Assembly (NCBI GenBank): GCA_964398215.1 | Contig: CAYNNP010000084.1 | Location: forward strand, 1-23,310 | Source of the DNA: CAYNNP01 sp964398215 | GTDB taxonomy: Bacteria > Planctomycetota > Planctomycetia > Pirellulales > Pirellulaceae | Direction of reading: 5' to 3' | DNA length: 23,310 nt | Shown here: piece after piece, positions 16,108 through 23,310 of the stretch | How the letters are laid out: each line of letters opens with the position of its first letter | Numbering within the stretch: the first letter of the stretch is position 1 | The notes under the pieces: model-generated | What the model saw: only the letters and a program-made list of their open reading frames with translations | What the model was told of the DNA's origin: nothing | The model's database searches: none | Translations under genes and position numbers: made by a program

Positions 16108-19100
16108 ATGATTCGAGTTTTCTCTAGACCCTTTAGCAACATCATGTTCAACAGAATCTATTTCCTGCTCGCGGCTATTTGCCTGGTTGTTCCAACGGGC
16201 TTTGCGCAAGACGAAGCCGATGAATCGCAATCGCCCGACCACGCGTCGATCAAAAGCACCATTGCTGATGATGGCACCGGCCGCATCATCATCGAAGCTC
16301 GAGGCCAGTTGCCAAAATCCGCTTTGATCTACTCCGCGCGATCGGTCGCTACTGCCAAGGTAGGCCAGACTCGTATTGAACAATCAATCCAGTTGGATTT
16401 TAAAATCCTGCAAGGCGATTCAAGGACTGTTAGCTTGGAATTGATCGGCGCGGGGCAGGTCGATGAAGTCACTGGTGCCGAGATTGAATCGTGGGCGGTT
16501 CGCAAGACTGGCAAAAGCCGATTCTTGGATATTCGCTTGAAAAAGGACACCAAAACCACCAAGGCATCCGTTGTCATTCGCTCGCAGGAATACACCCTGC
16601 CAAACAAGCTGGATTTGACACACTTCGGACCCGGCGACGCGGTTGGATTTGATTCCACCATTGACCTTCAGTTTGACTCGCGCGTCAGCGGGGCCGCTGT
16701 TGAAACGGACGGGTTTTCGCCACTAGGAACTTCTGCCAAAGCGAATCAGTTTCGGTCTGCGACCGGTGGGCAAATCAAACTTGATTTGAATCGTAGCGGT
16801 GCGGCACCCAAGCCCGTTGAGCTATTCGATACGACTCTCAAGGGTGAGTTGCATGCTAGCGGTGACTCGATTCACTTCCAGCTTCGAGGTAAAGTCCAAG
16901 TGAACGAGCCCGAAGCTGAAATTTCGATCCTCTCGGGCAACGCCGCGATCGCTGAAGTACCAGACGACGCTGGTTTTCGTTTGCGGCTTGTTACGGTTGA
17001 CAAACAGTCGATCTACAAGCTTGTGTTCGACAAGCCCGGCGAATACCCGCTTGCTATCGACTTTGTGGCCAAGCTACTCAGGCCGTCTCCCGATGCTCGC
17101 GCCACCGACTTTTCTGTAGCCGCCAGCGCTGTCGTGCCACTTCGTATCTCTGGCCTTGCCAAAGACCTGGATTTTCATCGGGCTGAGAGTTTCATTGTCC
17201 CGGTTGGTGAGAAAGATGACTGGTTGGCGTTCTTGCCGGCAAGCGGGCGTGTTCGAGTGCAGTGGAAACCGTCGCAAAAAGCTGGCGAAGGCAAATTGTT
17301 CTTTACAACCGCAGGCAGTGTGGACGCAACGGTCGGCGCTGGTTTACTGCGACAAGCACACAAAATCAGTTACCAGGTTCTGCAAGGCGAACTGTCTTCA
17401 TTAAGTTTGCTGCTTCGTGGCCCCGGTGAGATTCTGGACGTACAGGGCGCCGGGATCGTGGGTTGGAAAATTGTCGATCGTGGGCAGGATCGGCAACTCG
17501 ACATAACACTCGCTCAACCGCTGACCGGAACCGCTCAAGTTTCGATTCGTAGTCAGACACCATTGGATTCATTTCCAGTTCGCGTTCAAGGCTTGAGACT
17601 GGAGCCGATTGGCGCGATCCGACATTCTGGACATTTGCGATTGTCCAACGCTGGGTCCGTTCGCCTGGAACCAGTTGAACTGTCCGGACTAACGCAGCTC
17701 GCTCCCAATCAATTCCCAGGCAAAGAGACCAAGGCTCGGCAAGTTTTTGTTTATCGTTTTCCGTCCGCCAAGCACGACTTTAGCGTCGCGGCGGATCGCA
17801 TCCAGCCGGAAATCAATGTCTCACAACTCGTGCTCTATCAACTGGACGAAACCGACCGAGTGATGAAAGCGGACATCGAGCTGGACATTCGTGAAGCTCC
17901 GATCCGTGAATGGAATTTTGTGATCCCGGCTGACTATTCGGTCGTGTCGGTCACCGGTGCCAGCGTCGCTGATTACGTTGCGGCCACCGAAGCATCTGAT
18001 GGTGCTCGGAATCTAAAGATCATCTTTGCCAAAGACACCATGGGACGCCAGCTGGTATCGGTGCATTTAGAAAAGAACGAACCGGCGACAGCAGGCAACT
18101 GGGTTTTGCCAAAACTCGGTTTTCCAGGTGCCAAGACGATGCGAGGTGATATCGGCGTGGTCGCATCACCAGGCTTTCGAGTCGCAGTCGGCGAATCGAA
18201 TCTACTGGCTGACAAACCACTGTCGTACTTTCCAAAACGCGTTGCGTATTTGCAGCAAGCGTTTCGGATTCGTGAACCGTCATGGTCTGCAACAATGCAA
18301 ATCGAATTGCTACAGCGAAATGTGCAGTCGGATGTCTTTCACCTCTATTCGCTTAGTCAAGGAACTGTGTATGGCAGCGCGCTGATCAACTACTTTGTGA
18401 CTGGTGCGCCGGTTTCCGAATGGCGAATCTCAGCGCCCAAGGAGTTGGGCAATGTGATGGTTGATGGCCAAGACGTCAGGACTTGGCGGCGTGAAGACGA
18501 CACGCTGATCGTATCGTTGCACCAAGCTGTGATCGGGCCTTATGTGTTGTTGGTGACGTTCGAGGAAGAGCCAGATGGCGACGCAGGTTCTTTTCAAGCC
18601 GGCCAAATTCGGCCACTGGATGTTCAGGGCGAACGCGGCTATGTCCAAGTCGTCAGTCCAATGCAGGTTGAGGTTGAAGCCAAGACAGTCTCTGATGAAA
18701 TGCTGGTTTTGGATGCCTTGGAATTACCCACGGAATTTCGATTGCTGACGACGGCGCCTTCGTTGGGCACATGGCAATACACGGAACGACCATTCAATTT
18801 GAATTTGAACGTGAAGTGGTTTCAGCCAGGCACAATGGTCTCGCAAGTGGTTGAGTTCTCGGAGGCAAATAGTAACGTGTCACGTGACGGTGAGTTGGTG
18901 ACGGACGTGATCTACTACGTCAAATCCCGTGGTCAACGTTCGCTAAAAGTTAAACTACCAGCTGCTCCTGTCAGACTCTGGGAAGTCATCGTCGATGGGC
19001 GACCGGTCACTGCAAGGCAAGCTGGCGATGCAACTCTGATTCCTTTGCCGGGCGGCACAGATCCCAATGTTCCCGTCGAAGTTCGCTTGCGGTTGGGCAA

Positions 19101-22100
19101 ACCGACTGTGTCAGAGTCGTATGTCAAATTGACCTTGCCAGCTGTATCAGCGCCGGTTCTAAAAACGCAGTGGAATGTTGCTGGCGACCAGCAGCGGACG
19201 CTGATTCCAGCGAGCGGAACGGTGTCACCACCAACTCCTGTTGTACGGCCATCGGGTTTTCATTGGTTGGCTCGGCGAGGCCTCTGGTACTTGGCGGGCG
19301 TTAGTTTATTCGCCGTGATCGGCGCAGCCACGCGCAAACGCAAGGGCTCCGTCGGTGCGCTGGGCATGTTCTCGTTGTTGGTGTCCATTGCGATTGCATG
19401 CGTTGGTGCCAAAACTGCCATATCACAAATAGGCGAGGTTGCTCCGTTGCAACTCAGTTTGCCGGTTGTGACGGCGGGTGACACGGTTGAATTGAACGTC
19501 TACAACACGCCGCTTTGGCGCGTCGATTTGTCTTGGTTGGGCCTTGCTCTGATCGTATTGGGAATCGGATTGCTGATATGGCTAAAGACCAAATACGCAA
19601 ACGATTACCAAACCTACAGATTGCCGATAGTCGCCGCTTCGATGGTCGTGATCGCGCTAGGTGTTCTGACTCAAGGCGGTGGGGCTCCGTGGTTCTTTGC
19701 AATGTTAGCGATCGCGATCTTTGTGCTCTTGTTTTTGCATCCCGCCTGGATCGGATGCAAGAAATGGTATGACAACTGGAAGCAAAAACAAACACAGCGT
19801 CGTGAGCGTAAAGCAGCGGCAGCTGCAGCAGCGGCGGAAGCATCAGAAACAGAAGGACCCGAACCTGGCCCCATTGGCCCAGCGACCGCGACGATACTGA
19901 TGGTGCTGGGTTCTTTGATGGGTGGATTGAATGCAAATGCCGCACAACCCGGCGAATTCCAGGCGGCCGATTCAATCCAACAAGAATGGATTCTGAGCGG
20001 CGAGGAGCAGCGGATCACGGCAAGTGGAACTGTCAAACTAACGGGCCAACCCGGCGATCAGTTCTTGTTGTTGAACGCCCCTGCTGTCTTGACCAAATTC
20101 GACGGACAAGGACTACGGATTGGCAAACGCAATGTCCCTAAGCACGGGCTTACTTACGTCGTAACGATTCCACTGGATAAAGAATCCACGCAGAAGGAGC
20201 CTTCCGACGATGATGTTGATAGCGCCCCCATCGTCACACCAAAACAGTACCAGGCAGACTTTCAGTACTTGGTCGAATCATTTGAGATTGCAAAGGGGAT
20301 TCAAGTTCCAACGGGCGTGGCGGCGGTGCAGGTCGTCGAAGTCCAGTATGACCAACCGGGTTGGGAGATCACCAGCGCTTCGGCCGTTCGCATTGAGCCG
20401 CTGGAGTCGAAGGCGACTCGGGTCAAACTACTGTTGGCTCCACGATCGGCGACTCTGAATCTGAGACCCAAGGCCCGCGATGTGGCGACCGAAGAAACTC
20501 AGTTCTTTGCTGAAGCCTCGAATCTGTTTTTGCCAGGCCCCGGTGTGATCGATGGGCGACACCGATTGAGTATCCGTGTGCCGCAAGGTCAGCTTCGCGA
20601 ACTAAAACTAAAAGTCCCTCAAGGCCTGACGGTTGGCTCCGTCGACGGCCCAATCGGTTCCTGGCAATTCGATGCCGATAGCGGCGAGTTAAGACTGTTG
20701 CTGGAAGCCGCTCAATCCAAAGCGTTTGAGTTGACGATCCATACACAGCGTAGTCTAGGGCCGCTGCCCGCCGATGTTGAATTGGCTCCGTTAACTGTCA
20801 CCGGCACCAGTGGCGAGGTTGGTTTGTTGGCGGTCGCGTTCGGCCCTGAAGCACAACCGGAAAAACTTGATTCCACTACGATGTCGCTCGTCAACTTGGG
20901 CGATTTTGACGCGTCGCTTGTGCCCAAGGGAAAGGTGGTGAACCGCGTTTATCGATACGGTTCGGAGGGTGGTGTCGTATCAGCCCGGATCGGATCGGTT
21001 GAACCGGAAGTTCGTGTGATCAGCAAACAAGTACTTTCGCTTGGCGATGAACGTGTTGTCTTGGGTATCAATTTGTCGGCAGAAATCACGCGTGCTGGAC
21101 TTTTTCAACTCAGTTTTCCGTTGCCTGATGGATTGGAAGTCGAATCGTTGACAGGAGCCGCGCTTCACCATTGGGCGGAGCTCACAGAGGATGATCAACG
21201 CAAAGTCATCTTGCACTTGAATGGAAAAACTCTGGGCCAGCAGAGCTTTTCAATCACGCTTGCAGGACCTGCGCCGATCGATGTGGCTGAGTGGACGATT
21301 CCACATTTGCAATTGAATGAAGCGAATCGACAAACCGGCGAGTTGATCGTGCAACCGACAACGGGAATTCGGCTGCGAACTGTTTCGCGACAAAACGTGT
21401 CGGAAGCAGACCCTCGAGAACTTGGCGGCAAGACTCAAGGCGCATTGGCGTTTCGATTGTTGCAGCGAGACTGGAATCTTGTGCTGGGGATCGAAAAATT
21501 GGACCCGTGGGTGACTGGCAACGTCCTGCACGAAGTGACTTTACGGGAAGGCCAGACCCGGTCGAACTTGGTGGGGCAATTCAATGTTCAAAACGCATCG
21601 ATCCAATCCTTGCAAGTCACTTTGCCGATCAGTGATAGCGACGAGATCAAAACGTTGCGAGCAACCGGCAGTCAGGTCAGCGACTTTGTAAGATCGGGAC
21701 CCAACTCCAATACTTGGCGTGTGTTGTTCAAGCGACGTGTGGTCGGTCGCGTTAACTTTCAGATCGAATACGAACGGCGCGGCGAACGAAAGGACAACGC
21801 TGAAACGCTCCGGCCAGCCAAATTCCCGGATGCTCGACAAATTTCATATCACGTTGCCGTTCGCGCGGGCGGTCGATTAGAAATCGAAACCGAGACGGTC
21901 GACAACGGATGGCAGCAAGGCGATTGGAATACCGTTCCGCAGAGTCTTCGAGAATCGCTTAACCGGGTGGCTCCCGCGTTAACCCTACGAGTCAATTCGC
22001 AGGCCACCGGACTTCAGATCAAGGCAATTCGGCACTCGTTGGCCGATGCCCTGAAATTGCGTGTGGCAAATGGCACATTGACAACAGTACTGTCACCAAC

Positions 22101-23151
22101 GGGGCACCAGTTAACGGCTGTCGATTTGACGATAGAAGTGATTCAGCGCAGCAGCTTGAATGTCGGCCTACCCGAGGGTGCCGAACTCTTCAGCATTTTT
22201 GTGAACGGCGAAAGCGTGCATTCGATTCGCCAAAGTGGCGACAAAAATGGATGGCAGTTTTACATATTGCCGGGCATCGATGAGCGTACCGCTAAAGTCC
22301 GTTTTGTTTACACCGTCCCAGGAAGCCAACTGACATCGCTGGACCTAAAGAGCCCAGAACTGAATGTGCCACTGGAAAACATTAACTGGAAAGTGGTGGC
22401 ACCCAAGGGTTATGAACTACTCGACGACGATGGAAATCTGGAGTTGATTCGTCAATCGAATCAAGCGACCTACGATCGAAAGTCTTACCTGACCAAGGCC
22501 AAGGGTAAACGGCAAGCCCAAGCACAACAAGCAACGCAACTGCTGCAAGAAGCCAACAAGTTTCTGCAAGCTGGTGAGCAAACCAAGGCGAGGTGGGCAC
22601 TCAATAGCGTTGCCAACCAGTATGCACTGGACGCGGCTTCCAACGAAGACGCCAGAGTTCAACTCAAGAACTTGCAAACACAGCAAGCGATTGTTGGATT
22701 GAACACGCGACGACAGCGGATCTATCTGGACAACAAAGCCGATGTGACGCTGTCGGACAATCGTCAAATGGAACAGGCTGCTGCCGCAAACCCAATTCTT
22801 CAACAAGACGAATTGAACTTTCGACCACAGCAGCTTAGCCAATTGCTTCAAGGCAACACACGCGAGGACAATGCGGTTCTACAAAAGATTGCAACCAGAC
22901 TGGTGCAGCATCAACGTGCCGCGGAACCGGCCCCGCAAGCGATCATCATCAGTTTGCCTGAAGAAGGTACGTCATACACTTTCCGGCGAACTGTCCAGGT
23001 CGCAGAAAACTCACCGCTAGAATTGGATCTTGGGTTTCGGCAACTGCTAAGCATCGGTGCTTGGCGGACGCTGCTAGTACTCTTGATTCTCATTCTGGTA
23101 GGCGTCGTGTTAGCATGGGCTGGATTGCACACGAAAAATGCGGTCAGTTGA
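16108..23151 (+). CDS. Giant exported multi-module membrane protein, unknown function
   Basis: The 2347-residue product is not assignable to a family I can name. An N-terminal signal peptide ends near Gly-Phe-Ala33/Gln. The ATG at 16144 (Met13) gives a more typical short signal peptide and may be the true start. Residues 40-1050 and 1280-2120 are beta-rich. They contain about eleven degenerate copies of a segment with Val-x-Gly-x-x-Val-x-x-Trp, the glycine (or equivalent) near residues 123, 286, 447, 617, 787, 964, 1333, 1514, 1683, 1854 and 2034. A six-helix membrane block lies at about 1055-1280, with a basic Ala-rich cytoplasmic loop near 1215-1245 and a signal-like last helix ending Ala-Asn-Ala-Ala. 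A Gln-rich helical region (about 2150-2280) precedes the terminal helix (2319-2341). Most of the protein should lie outside the cytoplasmic membrane. It is third in the sigma operon, 60 bases after the VWA gene. Confidence 0.9.
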   Translation: MIRVFSRPFSNIMFNRIYFLLAAICLVVPTGFAQDEADESQSPDHASIKSTIADDGTGRIIIEARGQLPKSALIYSARSVATAKVGQTRIEQSIQLDFKILQGDSRTVSLELIGAGQVDEVTGAEIESWAVRKTGKSRFLDIRLKKDTKTTKASVVIRSQEYTLPNKLDLTHFGPGDAVGFDSTIDLQFDSRVSGAAVETDGFSPLGTSAKANQFRSATGGQIKLDLNRSGAAPKPVELFDTTLKGELHASGDSIHFQLRGKVQVNEPEAEISILSGNAAIAEVPDDAGFRLRLVTVDKQSIYKLVFDKPGEYPLAIDFVAKLLRPSPDARATDFSVAASAVVPLRISGLAKDLDFHRAESFIVPVGEKDDWLAFLPASGRVRVQWKPSQKAGEGKLFFTTAGSVDATVGAGLLRQAHKISYQVLQGELSSLSLLLRGPGEILDVQGAGIVGWKIVDRGQDRQLDITLAQPLTGTAQVSIRSQTPLDSFPVRVQGLRLEPIGAIRHSGHLRLSNAGSVRLEPVELSGLTQLAPNQFPGKETKARQVFVYRFPSAKHDFSVAADRIQPEINVSQLVLYQLDETDRVMKADIELDIREAPIREWNFVIPADYSVVSVTGASVADYVAATEASDGARNLKIIFAKDTMGRQLVSVHLEKNEPATAGNWVLPKLGFPGAKTMRGDIGVVASPGFRVAVGESNLLADKPLSYFPKRVAYLQQAFRIREPSWSATMQIELLQRNVQSDVFHLYSLSQGTVYGSALINYFVTGAPVSEWRISAPKELGNVMVDGQDVRTWRREDDTLIVSLHQAVIGPYVLLVTFEEEPDGDAGSFQAGQIRPLDVQGERGYVQVVSPMQVEVEAKTVSDEMLVLDALELPTEFRLLTTAPSLGTWQYTERPFNLNLNVKWFQPGTMVSQVVEFSEANSNVSRDGELVTDVIYYVKSRGQRSLKVKLPAAPVRLWEVIVDGRPVTARQAGDATLIPLPGGTDPNVPVEVRLRLGKPTVSESYVKLTLPAVSAPVLKTQWNVAGDQQRTLIPASGTVSPPTPVVRPSGFHWLARRGLWYLAGVSLFAVIGAATRKRKGSVGALGMFSLLVSIAIACVGAKTAISQIGEVAPLQLSLPVVTAGDTVELNVYNTPLWRVDLSWLGLALIVLGIGLLIWLKTKYANDYQTYRLPIVAASMVVIALGVLTQGGGAPWFFAMLAIAIFVLLFLHPAWIGCKKWYDNWKQKQTQRRERKAAAAAAAAEASETEGPEPGPIGPATATILMVLGSLMGGLNANAAQPGEFQAADSIQQEWILSGEEQRITASGTVKLTGQPGDQFLLLNAPAVLTKFDGQGLRIGKRNVPKHGLTYVVTIPLDKESTQKEPSDDDVDSAPIVTPKQYQADFQYLVESFEIAKGIQVPTGVAAVQVVEVQYDQPGWEITSASAVRIEPLESKATRVKLLLAPRSATLNLRPKARDVATEETQFFAEASNLFLPGPGVIDGRHRLSIRVPQGQLRELKLKVPQGLTVGSVDGPIGSWQFDADSGELRLLLEAAQSKAFELTIHTQRSLGPLPADVELAPLTVTGTSGEVGLLAVAFGPEAQPEKLDSTTMSLVNLGDFDASLVPKGKVVNRVYRYGSEGGVVSARIGSVEPEVRVISKQVLSLGDERVVLGINLSAEITRAGLFQLSFPLPDGLEVESLTGAALHHWAELTEDDQRKVILHLNGKTLGQQSFSITLAGPAPIDVAEWTIPHLQLNEANRQTGELIVQPTTGIRLRTVSRQNVSEADPRELGGKTQGALAFRLLQRDWNLVLGIEKLDPWVTGNVLHEVTLREGQTRSNLVGQFNVQNASIQSLQVTLPISDSDEIKTLRATGSQVSDFVRSGPNSNTWRVLFKRRVVGRVNFQIEYERRGERKDNAETLRPAKFPDARQISYHVAVRAGGRLEIETETVDNGWQQGDWNTVPQSLRESLNRVAPALTLRVNSQATGLQIKAIRHSLADALKLRVANGTLTTVLSPTGHQLTAVDLTIEVIQRSSLNVGLPEGAELFSIFVNGESVHSIRQSGDKNGWQFYILPGIDERTAKVRFVYTVPGSQLTSLDLKSPELNVPLENINWKVVAPKGYELLDDDGNLELIRQSNQATYDRKSYLTKAKGKRQAQAQQATQLLQEANKFLQAGEQTKARWALNSVANQYALDAASNEDARVQLKNLQTQQAIVGLNTRRQRIYLDNKADVTLSDNRQMEQAAAANPILQQDELNFRPQQLSQLLQGNTREDNAVLQKIATRLVQHQRAAEPAPQAIIISLPEEGTSYTFRRTVQVAENSPLELDLGFRQLLSIGAWRTLLVLLILILVGVVLAWAGLHTKNAVS
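19270..19950 (+). other. Six-helix membrane block inside the giant protein
   Basis: This stretch encodes residues about 1055-1280, with hydrophobic helices near 1058-1074, 1084-1102, 1142-1160, 1172-1190, 1195-1215 and 1259-1277. Basic clusters (Arg-Lys-Arg-Lys near 1076-1079, Lys-Thr-Lys near 1159-1161, and the Lys/Arg-rich loop near 1215-1232) fit alternating inside loops by the positive-inside rule. That places both beta-rich halves of the protein on the outer face of the membrane. Confidence 0.8.
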
Positions 23152-23310
23152 TCTGGTTGATCGTCGGCTCAGCCGACATCTCGTTAGCCGCAGCCATTCG
23201 TGTCTGGATTGACTGGGCGTGAATCTCGGACACTGCTAGGCTTACGTCTTTGCGTCCGACACTTCCTGCTGTGAAAATCGTCATGCCACTTGGAATAGAC
23301 CCAAAAGTCG
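23144..23310 (-). CDS. Partial convergent gene, C-terminal end, unknown function
   Basis: On the (-) strand a frame open from the window edge gives 54 residues ending Ile-Asn-Gln-Ile-Asn before a TGA at 23144-23146. The composition is protein-like: a Ser-Gly-Met-Thr-Ile-Phe-Thr-Ala-Gly-Ser strand, then an amphipathic helix-like stretch. The other (-) frame that is open over this span is Arg/Lys-rich and looks like a shadow. If real, the gene overlaps the last 8 bases of the giant gene tail to tail. I do not recognise the family. No frame on the (+) strand is open through the region. Confidence 0.5.
   Translation of the reverse strand, partial: TFGSIPSGMTIFTAGSVGRKDVSLAVSEIHAQSIQTRMAAANEMSAEPTINQIN

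Noticed and set aside
23163..23177. Hairpin GTCGGC-TCA-GCCGAC as terminator of the giant gene
   Set aside because: The stem is only 6 bp with no T run, and it lies within the probable convergent coding sequence.

Overview
The window reads as a draft-genome or metagenome fragment of a planctomycete, most like the Pirellulaceae (Rhodopirellula-type). The grounds are an ECF sigma factor overlapping an anti-sigma/von Willebrand A fusion, a secreted membrane protein of about 2,340 residues downstream, a YhaN/YhaO pair, few Shine-Dalgarno sites and several TTG/GTG starts. This placement is inference from gene content; no rRNA or other marker gene is present. No tRNA, rRNA, CRISPR array, insertion sequence or prophage gene was seen.

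Layout. (1) 3-401 (+): the 3' part of an unrecognised gene, closed by a strong intrinsic terminator at 430-460. (2) 472-12150 (-): eight genes on one strand, transcribed right to left. dus, a carboxymuconolactone-decarboxylase-fold gene and mobA are tightly packed (7-bp gap, then a 4-bp TTGA overlap). surE follows after 108 bp. After a 350-bp non-coding gap comes the yhaO-yhaN pair (4-bp ATGA overlap), then a sugar-phosphate isomerase/epimerase-like TIM barrel and a YfhO-like polytopic membrane protein. (3) 12151-12470: divergent intergenic region with a perfect 14-bp palindrome and a good ribosome binding site. (4) 12471-23151 (+): three genes, ECF sigma factor, anti-sigma/secretin-like/VWA membrane protein, and a giant exported repeat protein. 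(5) 23144-23310 (-): the 3' end of a convergent gene overlapping the giant gene by 8 bp.

The (+) cluster at 12471-23151 is the most interesting part. The sigma factor should be held by the N-terminal cytoplasmic domain of the next protein, which then crosses the membrane and carries a VWA domain with an intact metal site. The giant protein is built from about eleven degenerate modules spaced about 160-180 residues apart, split by a six-helix membrane block and closed by a C-terminal anchor. Together these look like an envelope-sensing or envelope-building system; its function is unknown to me.

Two technical points matter. The 100-N gap at 13578-13677 lies between two identical 55-base copies; collapsing it restores one uninterrupted 943-codon gene, so the gap length is almost certainly a placeholder. 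The Mre11-like YhaO has lost several expected metal ligands while its YhaN partner keeps its ATPase motifs.
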